From NCBI GenBank assembly GCA_017545905.1, contig JAFWXL010000012.1, forward strand, positions 1 through 48,772: DNA of 48,772 nt. Direction: 5' to 3'. Source of the stretch: Clostridia bacterium (GTDB taxonomy: Bacteria; Bacillota; Clostridia; Christensenellales; Aristaeellaceae). Position 1 is the first letter of the stretch; each line of letters opens with the position of its first letter. Under the pieces are notes generated by a model. The model searched no databases and was not told the origin of the DNA. It worked only from the letters and a program-made list of their open reading frames with translations. Made by a program: the position numbers and the translations under genes. Shown here piece by piece: positions 1 through 7,462 of this stretch.

Positions 1-106
1 CTTTGTACAACTGCGACTCGTGAAAATCGCAGTTCGCGTTCTTCTTGATTCTGTATCGTTTTCAAGGATCATGTCCCGCTCGAAGTTTCCCTCTCGCGTG
101 ACAGCT
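1..106 (-). other. 5' leader of a transcript leaving the window (rRNA/tRNA operon leader?)
   Basis: Stretch downstream of the strong promoter at 112-140 and read toward the left edge. It has no convincing gene. It holds a perfect 8-bp inverted repeat (AACTGCGA at 9-16 with TCGCAGTT at 27-34). On the minus strand at about 48-70 it carries a CTTGAAAAC-type stretch resembling sequences found just upstream of 16S rRNA in Firmicutes. That resemblance is from memory and is inference; the gene body lies outside the window. Confidence 0.4.
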
Positions 107-111
107 AGGCT

Positions 112-187
112 AGTATACTACTTTAGCCGACGTTTGTCAACGGATTTTTTCAGTTTTTTTCAGCTTTTTCAGCCTTTTTCCATTTTT
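112..187 (-). promoter_or_regulatory. Very strong sigma-A promoter with phased A-tract UP element
   Basis: Read on the minus strand, the -35 TTGACA (135-140) and -10 TATACT (112-117) are 17 bp apart. Upstream lie five A-tracts on the minus strand (T-runs on the plus strand at 145-150, 154-160, 165-169, 175-179 and 183-187), spaced about 8-11 bp and so roughly in helical phase. This is the form of a curved UP element of a stable-RNA promoter. The GC-rich stretch after the -10 would fit stringent control. Confidence 0.8.
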
Positions 188-263
188 GTGTATTTCTGTG
201 CATAGCAGAGCCTTTACTGTGCTCAATTTTTACTCAAAACACTTCAAGCACACTTGTTCACCT

Positions 264-293
264 AAAAAAAGAGAGTCGGATACCCGACTCTCT
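264..293 (-). terminator. Rho-independent terminator of infC-rpmI-rplT
   Basis: Perfect 10-bp stem AGAGAGTCGG (270-279) / CCGACTCTCT (284-293) with a 4-nt loop. On the minus strand it is followed by a run of seven T (264-270). It sits 14 bases past the rplT stop. Confidence 0.93.
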
Positions 294-307
294 GATTGCT
301 TATGAAC

Positions 308-658
308 TTAGGCGTTCTTGGCGATCTCGACGAGCTTGGCAAAAGCCGCAGCGTCGTTCACAGCCAGATCGGCCAGAACCTTGCGGTTGAGGTCGATGTT
401 CGCCTTCTTCAGGCCGCAGATGAACTTGGAGTAGGACATGCCGTTGATGCGGGCAGCCGCATTGATACGGGCGATCCACAGGGAACGGAAGTCACGCTTA
501 CGCAGCTTACGGCCGATATAGGCGTAACGCAGGGAGCGCGCGACCTGCTCCTTCGCAGAGCGATACTGCTTGGACTTAGAGCCAAAGTAGCCCTTCGCCA
601 GCTTCATAATCTTCCTGCGCTTCTTATGGGCATTGACTGCCGCTTTAATTCTTGCCAT
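308..658 (-). CDS. rplT: 50S ribosomal protein L20
   Basis: A 116-residue basic protein with the L20 start [16 protein letters not shown] and the conserved [11 protein letters not shown] and [12 protein letters not shown] stretches. L20 binds 23S rRNA early in large-subunit assembly; in Firmicutes it also represses its own operon by binding the infC leader. The length is usual for the family (about 117-119). An AGGAGG at 669-674 lies 10 nt before the ATG and supports this start. It is the last gene of infC-rpmI-rplT, 29 nt after rpmI and just before a strong terminator. Nothing odd is seen in the sequence. Confidence 0.97.
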   Translation of the reverse strand: MARIKAAVNAHKKRRKIMKLAKGYFGSKSKQYRSAKEQVARSLRYAYIGRKLRKRDFRSLWIARINAAARINGMSYSKFICGLKKANIDLNRKVLADLAVNDAAAFAKLVEIAKNA

Positions 659-687
659 GGTTGTTGATCCTCCTTGCTGGCTGGTGC

Positions 688-885
688 TTACTTATACGGG
701 ATGAGCTTCTTGATGGTGTTAGCGTAGCACTCGGACACGTACGCGGCACGGCGCAGGTTACGCTTGGTCTTGCGGGTCTTCTTGTTGAGGATGTGACGCT
801 TGTAGGCCTTCGCGCGCTTAACGAGACCACGCTTGGTCAGATTGAAACGCTTGGCAGCGCCGCGGTGAGTTTTCTGCTTAGGCAT
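688..885 (-). CDS. rpmI: 50S ribosomal protein L35
   Basis: A 65-residue, Lys/Arg-rich protein beginning [17 protein letters not shown], the L35 signature, and ending KKLIPYK. The frame stays open 25 codons upstream, but the AGGAGG at 895-900 sits 9 nt before this ATG and L35 always begins near MPK(M/Q)KTH, so the shorter start is chosen. L35 is a component of the large ribosomal subunit. It lies between infC (25 nt upstream) and rplT (29 nt downstream), the canonical bacterial order. Confidence 0.97.
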   Translation of the reverse strand: MPKQKTHRGAAKRFNLTKRGLVKRAKAYKRHILNKKTRKTKRNLRRAAYVSECYANTIKKLIPYK

Positions 886-910
886 AAGGGGAATCCTCCT
901 CTCAGGATCT

Positions 911-1453
911 TTATTGTTTCGGAGCCTGCTTGGCTTCTTTGCTGGGGTCCTTCGGCGCAAGGATCATGATCATGTGGCGGCCTTCCGTTGCCGGCTTGCG
1001 CTCCACATTGGCCACGTCCTTGACACGGGTAACGAAATCCTGCATGACCGCAAGGCCGATCTCCTGATGGGTGATCTGGCGGCCGCGGAAGCGAATCGAA
1101 ACCTTGACCTTGTCTCCACCCTGCAGGAACTTGATAGCCGCCTTCGCCTTGGTCTGGATGTCATTTTCCTCGATCGTGGCGGAAAGCTGCACTTCCTTGA
1201 TGGAGACGACCTTCTGATTCTTGCGGATCTCGCGTTCCTTCTTGGACTGCTCGTAACGGTACTTGTCATAGTCCATCAGCTTGCAGACAGGCGGCTTGGC
1301 GCCGGGCACGATCTTCACCAGATCCAGGCCTGCTTCCTCAGCCAGTTCCATCGCTTTGCGAATCGGCAGAACGCCGAGCTGTTCACCGTTCTGGTCGATC
1401 ACGCGCACTTCGCGGTCGCGGATTTCCTCGTTCATCATCAGATCTACTGCCAT
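911..1453 (-). CDS. infC: Translation initiation factor IF-3
   Basis: About 180 residues with the IF3 N-terminal domain ([21 protein letters not shown]), a basic linker rich in Lys/Arg, and the C-terminal domain ([16 protein letters not shown]). IF3 binds the 30S subunit, keeps 50S away and checks the start codon. The frame is open to 1558, but that extension crosses the leader terminator, so the start is placed at the ATG at 1451-1453 (product [11 protein letters not shown]). The only good Shine-Dalgarno (GGAGGTG, about 1467-1473) is 13 nt away, longer than usual. infC in other bacteria often uses rare starts such as ATT, so the exact start is uncertain. Confidence 0.95.
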   Translation of the reverse strand: MAVDLMMNEEIRDREVRVIDQNGEQLGVLPIRKAMELAEEAGLDLVKIVPGAKPPVCKLMDYDKYRYEQSKKEREIRKNQKVVSIKEVQLSATIEENDIQTKAKAAIKFLQGGDKVKVSIRFRGRQITHQEIGLAVMQDFVTRVKDVANVERKPATEGRHMIMILAPKDPSKEAKQAPKQ

Positions 1454-1498
1454 ATAGTTTGCGATACACCTCCAAATAGTCTTCGTGCTTGAAAGCAC

Positions 1499-1526
1499 AA
1501 AAAAGAGCGGGCAAGCATACCCGCTC
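1499..1526 (-). terminator. Attenuator-like terminator in the infC leader
   Basis: Stem GAGCGGG (1505-1511) / CCCGCTC (1520-1526) followed on the minus strand by six T (1499-1504). It lies between the infC promoter (1613-1641) and the infC start. A terminator here matches the known L20-controlled attenuation of infC-rpmI-rplT in Bacillus subtilis. That the control works the same way here is inference. Confidence 0.8.
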
Positions 1527-1612
1527 CTTAAACATTCTAAAAGGATGCCATGTGCCACGGTAGCTCAATTGCTCCGGGCGAGAAGCGGGCGGCTTCTACT
1601 TCGTACTGAATT

Positions 1613-1641
1613 AGTATACAGCGAAGCCGCCCTGATGTCAA
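1613..1641 (-). promoter_or_regulatory. infC promoter
   Basis: TTGACA (1636-1641) and TATACT (1613-1618) on the minus strand, 17 bp apart. AT-rich sequence upstream (about 1645-1672) could act as an UP element. Transcription would begin near 1605, giving a leader of about 150 nt before infC. Confidence 0.88.
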
Positions 1642-1726
1642 GCCTTTTATTAGGAATAATTTCTTTTTTGCAGTCCTCAGACCAGCCTTTCAGGAAGATC
1701 TGTCAGCGAAGCCGCCCGAGAGGGGG

Positions 1727-3523
1727 TCAGTGCGCCTTGGTACGGATCTCCTCTTCGAGCTTATCCACCAATTCTGCCAGCGTCATCTTGCCCAGATCGC
1801 CTTCCTTGCGGTTGCGCACGGCGACCATCTTGTCCTCAGCCTCCTGACCGCCGATGACGATCATATACGGCACCTTCTCCTGCTGAGCCTGACGGATCTT
1901 GAAGCCGATCTTCTCATTGCGCAGATCCAGCTCTACACGCATGCCGCGGCTGAAGAGCTCGCGCTCCACCTCGCGTGCCCACTCGTCGCCCTTCTCTGTG
2001 ACGGTGAGGATCTTCACCTGCGTCGGAGCCATCCAGGTCGGCAGCGCGCCGGCATACTTTTCAATCAGCAGCGCCAGCGTGCGCTCGTAGCATCCCAGAG
2101 TGGTGCGGTGAATGATGTAGGGCATCTTCTTCTGGCCGTCCGCATCAACGTATTCCATGCCGAACTTCTTGGCCAGCAGCATATCGATCTGGATGGTGAT
2201 GAGCGTATCTTCCTTGCCGAATACGTTCTTGATCTGGATATCCAGTTTCGGGCCGTAGAAAGCAGCCTCGTCGATGCCCACGGAATACGGCACTTCAAGC
2301 TTATTGAGGATCTTCTCCATCAGGCTCTGTGCCTCTTCCCACTGCTCCGCCGTGCCTTCATACTTGGCAGTGTTGGCCGGATCCCACTGGCTGAAGCGGT
2401 AGGAGACGTCCTCGGCCAGACCGACGGTTTCGAGCATGTACTTCGCAAGGCTCAGACAGCCGGCGAACTCCTCCTCCAGCTGATCCGGGCGCAGCACAAG
2501 GTGACCCTCGGAAATGGTGAACTGGCGGACGCGAATCAGGCCGTGCATCTCGCCGGAATCCTCGTTGCGGAACAGCGTACTCGTCTCGCCCAGGCGCATC
2601 GGCAGATCACGATAGGAACGCATGCGATTGAGATACACCTGATACTGGAACGGGCAGGTCATCGGACGCAGCGCGAAGCACTCCTTCTCTTCGTCGTTCG
2701 GATCGCCCAGGATGAACATGCCGTCGAGATAGTGATCCCAGTGACCGGAGATGCGATAGAGATCGCGCTTGGCCATCAGCGGGGTCTTGGTGAGCAGGTA
2801 ACCGCGCTTCTGCTCCTCATCCTCCACCCAGCGCTGCAGCAGCTGAATGACGCGCGCGCCCTTAGGCAGCAGGATCGGCAGACCCTGGCCGATGGAATCG
2901 ACGGTGGTGAAGTATTCCAGCTCGCGGCCGAGCTTGTTGTGATCGCGCTTGCGTGCTTCCTCCAGCGCGGTCATATGCGCGGTGAGCTCGTCCTTGGTGG
3001 CAAACGCTGTACCATTGATGCGGGTGAGCATCTTGTTGTTGCGGTCGTTTTTCCAGTAGGCACCGGAAACCTGCGTCAGCTTGAACGCCTTGAGCGCCTT
3101 GGTATAACACAGGTGCGGACCGACGCACATATCGATGTAGTCGCCCTGCTGATAGAAGCTGATGACCTCGTCCTCGCCCAGATCGCCGATATGCTCAACC
3201 TTGTAGATCTCGCCGCGCTCCTGCATGAGCGCGATCGCCTCGTTGCGCGGCAGGGTGAACGCCTTGATCGGCAGATTGCTCTTGACAATCTTGTTCATCT
3301 CTGCCTCGATCTTCGCCAGATCAGCGTCGTTCAGCTTCACATCGCCCAGATCAACGTCATAATAGAAGCCGTTCTCGGTCGCCGGGCCGTAGGCAAAGTG
3401 CGCATTCCGGTAGAGATTCTTGACCGCCTGCGCCAGAATGTGCGCCGCCGTGTGGCGGATGACGTGCAGTTCCTGCTCCTGCGGGCACTCGCCCGTCGTG
3501 CCGTCCTTGTAAATGATCTTCAT
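1727..3523 (-). CDS. thrS: Threonyl-tRNA synthetase (TGS-less form)
   Basis: A 598-residue class II synthetase that charges tRNA-Thr. The zinc-dependent editing domain has HxxxH at residues 24-28 (HTAAH) and the downstream DMCVGPH motif. The catalytic core has motif 2 (STLFRNEDSGEMHG), and the C-terminal anticodon-binding domain starts near TWMAPTQVKILTV. Unlike the roughly 640-residue E. coli enzyme, the editing motif begins almost at the N-terminus, so the TGS domain is missing. The start MKIIYKDGTTGE is supported by AGGAGAGG close upstream; the open frame farther upstream runs through the T-box terminator. Expression is under a T-box, and infC follows about 275 bp downstream with its own promoter. 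Confidence 0.95.
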   Translation of the reverse strand: MKIIYKDGTTGECPQEQELHVIRHTAAHILAQAVKNLYRNAHFAYGPATENGFYYDVDLGDVKLNDADLAKIEAEMNKIVKSNLPIKAFTLPRNEAIALMQERGEIYKVEHIGDLGEDEVISFYQQGDYIDMCVGPHLCYTKALKAFKLTQVSGAYWKNDRNNKMLTRINGTAFATKDELTAHMTALEEARKRDHNKLGRELEYFTTVDSIGQGLPILLPKGARVIQLLQRWVEDEEQKRGYLLTKTPLMAKRDLYRISGHWDHYLDGMFILGDPNDEEKECFALRPMTCPFQYQVYLNRMRSYRDLPMRLGETSTLFRNEDSGEMHGLIRVRQFTISEGHLVLRPDQLEEEFAGCLSLAKYMLETVGLAEDVSYRFSQWDPANTAKYEGTAEQWEEAQSLMEKILNKLEVPYSVGIDEAAFYGPKLDIQIKNVFGKEDTLITIQIDMLLAKKFGMEYVDADGQKKMPYIIHRTTLGCYERTLALLIEKYAGALPTWMAPTQVKILTVTEKGDEWAREVERELFSRGMRVELDLRNEKIGFKIRQAQQEKVPYMIVIGGQEAEDKMVAVRNRKEGDLGKMTLAELVDKLEEEIRTKAH

Positions 3524-3565
3524 CGTGATACCTCTCCTTGTCTGAGACAATTTTGCTGAGAGACG

Positions 3566-3780
3566 AAAAACGCTCGTCCCTCGCGTTGTTTCGAGGGACG
3601 AGCGGAAAATATCTGCCCGTGGTTCCACCCTGATTGGTGCTCTTTGCCGCTGTATCGCGCGCCTCGCGATCCGATCGGAAGGTGGTCTTCGCCGTTTCGC
3701 TTTGCCGATGCGCTTTCAGCCGGCGACGCATCTCTCTTTGGACAAGCCTGAAACGGTTACTCTTCTTCGTCATTTCAGAT
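3566..3780 (-). promoter_or_regulatory. T-box leader (threonine) with terminator
   Basis: The minus strand carries the T-box core AGGGTGGAACCACGG (3617-3631), which pairs with the uncharged tRNA acceptor end. It is followed by a 13-bp terminator stem (3571-3583 / 3592-3604) and five T (3566-3570). Upstream are Stem I-like elements, including a GAAGAAGAGTA stretch typical of T-boxes. The likely specifier is ACC (3686-3684) within GAAGACCACC, followed by a purine, matching threonine and the gene it controls. Confidence 0.93.
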
Positions 3781-3786
3781 ACGGAC

Positions 3787-3815
3787 AGTATAGCGCCCGC
3801 GCATGAAAAAGTCAA
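3787..3815 (-). promoter_or_regulatory. thrS promoter
   Basis: TTGACT (3810-3815) and TATACT (3787-3792), spacer 17 bp, just before the T-box leader. The -35 box contains the TGA that would end the ABC transporter reading frame in its restored C-terminal phase (3812-3814). Confidence 0.88.
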
Positions 3816-3934
3816 GAGATATTCTTCTTTTCCTGTTTGCTCAGCTGCGTGGTATACAGTGCATGATACGCGCCGCCGAGTGCGAGCAGCTCCTCGTGCG
3901 TGCCGCATTCCACTATCCCGCCGCGCTCGATCAT
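3812..3934 (-). pseudogene. Out-of-frame C-terminal 40 codons of the ABC exporter subunit
   Basis: Translating this stretch in the shifted frame gives a 40-residue ABC ATPase tail (MIERGGIVECGTHEELLALG, then GAYHALYTTQL). It would normally follow RQADMIL at the end of the upstream gene. The upstream stop TGA (3931-3933) and this ATG (3932-3934) overlap as ATGA. One extra base between CT and ATG would rejoin the frames. It is probably not made as a separate protein. Confidence 0.85.
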
Positions 3935-5643
3935 AGGATCATATCCGCCTGACGAATGGTCGAGAGCCTGTGAGCAATCACGAAGGACGTGGTGTTTTCC
4001 ATCAGCCGCTTTGTCGCCTGCTGGATCATCTGCTCGGTCGCCGTATCAACAGAACTGGTCGCCTCGTCAAGCACGAAGATTGCAGGCTTTGCGATGATCG
4101 CGCGGGCAAAAGAAATCAGCTGCTTTTCGCCAGTGGAGAGCTTGTCTCCGCACTCGCCCACGTCCGTGTCATAGCCCATGGGCAGCCTGGATGCAATTCT
4201 GTCCACGCTGACCGCGCGCGCCGCCTCTTCGATCTCCTCGTCCGTCGCATCCGGCCTGCCGTAGCGGATGTTTTCACGGATGGTGCCCGAAAACAGATGC
4301 GGCTCCTGAAGCACATAGCCGATGTGGCTGTGCAGCCAGAGCTGACTGCGCTCCTGAATATCGCGCCCGTCGATCAGAATCCTTCCTTCGGTCGGCTCAA
4401 AGAACCGGCACACAAGGTTGACCATCGTGCTCTTGCCCGCGCCCGTTTCGCCCACAAGCGCCACCGTTTTTCCGGCCGGAACATGCAGATTGATATGCTC
4501 GAGCACCTCTTCGCTGTCCTCAAGATAATGGAAGGAGACGTCCTCAAAGGTCACCTCTGCGCGCATCGGCTCCCAGTTTTCCGTCTTCGGCTCGAAGCAA
4601 TCGCCGTATTTGAGCACCACTTCCGCCTTGTCAACCACCGTTGGCTGCTCATGGATCAGCTCTGCCACACGCTCGACATTGGCCTGCAGGGAAATCATGC
4701 CGGAGATGAACGTCGCCGTCTGCCTGAAGAGCTGGAACAGGCTCAGCGCATAGGTCATAAACGCACTGAGCACGCCGATGCTCACCCTGCCGCCCAGCAC
4801 CCTTGCGCCGCCAAGCCCCAGCGTTGCACTCGCCGCCAGCGTGCCGCACAGCACAATCAGCGGAATATAGATCGCGCGCATGCGCCCGTGCGCAATGCCC
4901 GCCCGCGCGGACATGCTCGTGATCTCCTCAAACTCCCGGCAGAGCCTTCCCTCCAGCGCCAGCGTCTTGCTCGTCTTGGCGCCCATGATGCCTTCGTTGT
5001 ACCCGCTGGTGATGCGCGAATGCTGCGTGCGCACCTCGCGGTTGAGTTCGATGAGCTTTTTCTGAAAATACGCCGTAAACAGCGCGACAATCGGCGCAAG
5101 GATAATCAGCGTCATCGCCAGAGACGCATCCAGCTTCAGCAATACGACGTACACGCCCGGAATATAGGCAAGCGCCCAGAGGATATTGGGGAACGTCCAT
5201 GCCATCGAGGATGCAATCCTGTCCGTATCGCTCATTACGCGCGAAAGGCTGTGTCCCGCGCTGGTCACGTTATAGTAATCAAGGCTCAGCCGCTGCAGGT
5301 TGACAAAGCACGCCTCCTTGAGGTCGCGGCCCATATACATCTCCGCCGCCATGCAGCTTTTGAAATACGCCACCAGCAGCACCAGCTCCAGAATCAGCAG
5401 CACAAAGTACTGGCCGAGGAAGCCGCCAAACCCATCCAGCGTGCCGGCGATGATGAAATGATCCACCGCGCGGCTTTGCAGCAGAGGAAAAAGGATATCA
5501 ATGATCGCCAGCAATACATTGCTGATGATGATCACCGCCAGCTGTACCTTATAGCGCAGGATGATGGGCAGCAGCTGCTTCCACGGAATCAGGGAAAACG
5601 AGGCTTTTTTCTGCTCTTTCTGCCCGCTTTTCTCTTTGCTCAC
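3931..5643 (-). CDS. Heterodimeric ABC exporter subunit, catalytic NBD, C-terminally frameshifted
   Basis: Membrane-ATPase half transporter: about six membrane helices (residues 25-310), then a nucleotide-binding domain with Walker A GETGAGKST (398-406), Q-loop LQEP, signature LSTGEKQ (502-508, deviating from LSGGQ), Walker B IFVLDE with the catalytic Glu at 527, and the switch His 558. It pairs with the preceding gene, whose features are complementary (ATGA overlap), as in BmrC/BmrD-type multidrug exporters. The reading frame stops right after RQADMIL, while the missing last 40 residues are encoded in another frame (3812-3934). All catalytic motifs are kept. The break may be a real mutation or a sequence error. 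The substrate is unknown. Confidence 0.9.
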   Translation of the reverse strand: MSKEKSGQKEQKKASFSLIPWKQLLPIILRYKVQLAVIIISNVLLAIIDILFPLLQSRAVDHFIIAGTLDGFGGFLGQYFVLLILELVLLVAYFKSCMAAEMYMGRDLKEACFVNLQRLSLDYYNVTSAGHSLSRVMSDTDRIASSMAWTFPNILWALAYIPGVYVVLLKLDASLAMTLIILAPIVALFTAYFQKKLIELNREVRTQHSRITSGYNEGIMGAKTSKTLALEGRLCREFEEITSMSARAGIAHGRMRAIYIPLIVLCGTLAASATLGLGGARVLGGRVSIGVLSAFMTYALSLFQLFRQTATFISGMISLQANVERVAELIHEQPTVVDKAEVVLKYGDCFEPKTENWEPMRAEVTFEDVSFHYLEDSEEVLEHINLHVPAGKTVALVGETGAGKSTMVNLVCRFFEPTEGRILIDGRDIQERSQLWLHSHIGYVLQEPHLFSGTIRENIRYGRPDATDEEIEEAARAVSVDRIASRLPMGYDTDVGECGDKLSTGEKQLISFARAIIAKPAIFVLDEATSSVDTATEQMIQQATKRLMENTTSFVIAHRLSTIRQADMIL

Positions 5644-7445
5644 GAAAGCGCCTCCTCTCCCATCGCCGCCTGCATCGCCGCTGCGCGGGCAAACTCGCCG
5701 CCCCGCTCAAGCAGCTCCTGCGGCGTGCCCGATTCGGCAATCCTTCCGTCCCTGAGGACAATCACGCGGTCGGACTGCATCAGCGTCGCCACACGGTGTG
5801 CAATCAGAATCAGCGTCGAGCCGCCGGCCGCCTCGCGAAGGCGCGTGCGGATCGCCTCGTCCGTCTTTGCGTCCACAGCGGAAAGCGCATCGTCAAACAC
5901 CATCACAGGCGCGCCCGAGAGCAGCGTGCGCGCGATGGCCGCGCGCTGCTTCTGTCCGCCGGAGAGCGTCACGCCGCGCTCGCCGACAACCGTATCGTAA
6001 CCATTGACAAACTCGCCCACCGATGCATCCAGACAGGCATTCTGCGCAGCAAGCGCCACATCCTCCATCTCCGCATGCTCCTGCGTGATGGCGATGTTCT
6101 CCTTGAGCGTTCTGGAAAAGAGGAACGGCTCCTGCAGCACCACGCCGACGTTCCTGCGAAGCACATGAAGATCCATATCCCTCACATCCACGCCGCCAAT
6201 GCTGATGCTGCCCTGCTGCGGATCATACAGCCGCGCCAGCAGCAGCGCAATGGTGCTCTTTCCGCTGCCGGTTTCACCAAAGACGCCCAGCGTCTTTCCG
6301 CCTGGGATCGAAAAGCTGACGTCGTCGAGCACCTGCTTCTCCTCATAAGCAAAGCTCACATTTTCAAAGCGGATCTCGCCGTGCATGTCGGCCTTGACCG
6401 GATGCTCAGTCGGCTTCTCCTCCTCGGATTCCAGAATATAAAGCAGACGGTCGATGGACACGCCGGCCTTGCTCATTTCCGAAATTGTGCGGCCAAGACG
6501 GCGCACCGGCCATGTAAGCTGGCGCGTATAGCTGACAAAGGCCAGATACACGCCCAGCGTAATTTCGCCGCCCACGCACATATGCACGCCCAGCACCACG
6601 ATGGAAAACACCTGAATGATGTTCATCATATCGCCCAGCGTCCAGAAACCGGAGAGCCAGTCGCCAAGATTCAGCCAGAGGTTTGTATAGCGGCTATTCT
6701 TCTCGCGGAATTTTTCCAGCTCCAGCCGCTCGCGCCCGAATGCGCGCACCACGCGCACACCCGTCAGATTCTCCTGCACAACAGCAGAAAGCGCTCCCTC
6801 TGCCTCGTCGGTCTGGCGGTACTTGCCGGAAACATGATTGTAAAACACAATCGAATAACCCACAATCACCGGCACAAATGCCGCCGCCAGCAGCGCCATC
6901 TTCACATTCATCGTGAACATCACGACCACGCAGGTCGCGATCATGAACAGTGTGCTCACCAGATCGAGCAGCTGATCCATGACGAATGTGCGCACTACTT
7001 CCACATCAGAGATACAGCGCTGGATAATATCGCCCGTGGAATGGCGTACATGCCAGCTGTAGGGCAGGCGCTGAATACGGCTGTAAAGCGCATCGCGAAG
7101 CGACTTGACAAAACGCTCCGAGCCCATGGGCAGACGGCTGTCCTGCACATAACCCACCGCAAATTCGCACACGGAAATCACCGCTGCCAGCACGCATGCC
7201 ATGCCCAGCAGCTGCGAGACGTCCAGCTCTGCACAGAAACCGGGCAGCGCGCTCAAATCTCCCATCAGCACGCCGTCCACCGTAAAGCGGATCACCTGCG
7301 TGAACCCCATGCGAAGCAGCGTCAGCAGAAGCGACGCGCCCATACCAATCAGCAGCGCGCCCGCTGCCGGACGCAGATGCCTGAAAAGCAGCCGCGCCTT
7401 TTCTCCCCAGTTATCTTTGAAAATACTCTTCATACTCTGTTTCAT
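5640..7445 (-). CDS. Heterodimeric ABC exporter subunit with degenerate catalytic site
   Basis: A 601-residue half transporter with six membrane helices (about 30-320) and an NBD: Walker A GETGSGKST (390-398), Q438, signature LSGGQ (494-498), Walker B VMVFDD, H-loop His 550. The residue after the Walker B Asp is Asp 519 instead of the catalytic Glu. In known heterodimeric exporters such as TM287/288 and BmrCD this marks the non-hydrolytic site. The partner subunit carries a normal Glu and a deviant signature, so the two fit as one transporter with a single active site. It starts 17 nt after pdp and overlaps the next gene by 4 nt. Transported compound unknown. Confidence 0.92.
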   Translation of the reverse strand: MKQSMKSIFKDNWGEKARLLFRHLRPAAGALLIGMGASLLLTLLRMGFTQVIRFTVDGVLMGDLSALPGFCAELDVSQLLGMACVLAAVISVCEFAVGYVQDSRLPMGSERFVKSLRDALYSRIQRLPYSWHVRHSTGDIIQRCISDVEVVRTFVMDQLLDLVSTLFMIATCVVVMFTMNVKMALLAAAFVPVIVGYSIVFYNHVSGKYRQTDEAEGALSAVVQENLTGVRVVRAFGRERLELEKFREKNSRYTNLWLNLGDWLSGFWTLGDMMNIIQVFSIVVLGVHMCVGGEITLGVYLAFVSYTRQLTWPVRRLGRTISEMSKAGVSIDRLLYILESEEEKPTEHPVKADMHGEIRFENVSFAYEEKQVLDDVSFSIPGGKTLGVFGETGSGKSTIALLLARLYDPQQGSISIGGVDVRDMDLHVLRRNVGVVLQEPFLFSRTLKENIAITQEHAEMEDVALAAQNACLDASVGEFVNGYDTVVGERGVTLSGGQKQRAAIARTLLSGAPVMVFDDALSAVDAKTDEAIRTRLREAAGGSTLILIAHRVATLMQSDRVIVLRDGRIAESGTPQELLERGGEFARAAAMQAAMGEEALS

Positions 7446-7462
7446 TCAGCCGAAACCTGCCC

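Noticed and set aside
1451-1558. Longer IF-3 N-terminus starting MAHGILLECL
   Set aside because: The extension is encoded by the leader terminator hairpin and lacks similarity to IF-3.
1621-1718. Direct repeat GCGAAGCCGCCC at 1621-1632 and 1707-1718
   Set aside because: A 12-bp match in GC-rich DNA next to each other with no further structure; it may be chance.
1642-1726. Terminator after thrS
   Set aside because: A weak 6-bp stem with a G-T pair (CAGATC/GGTCTG) has no T-run; thrS transcripts may read into infC.
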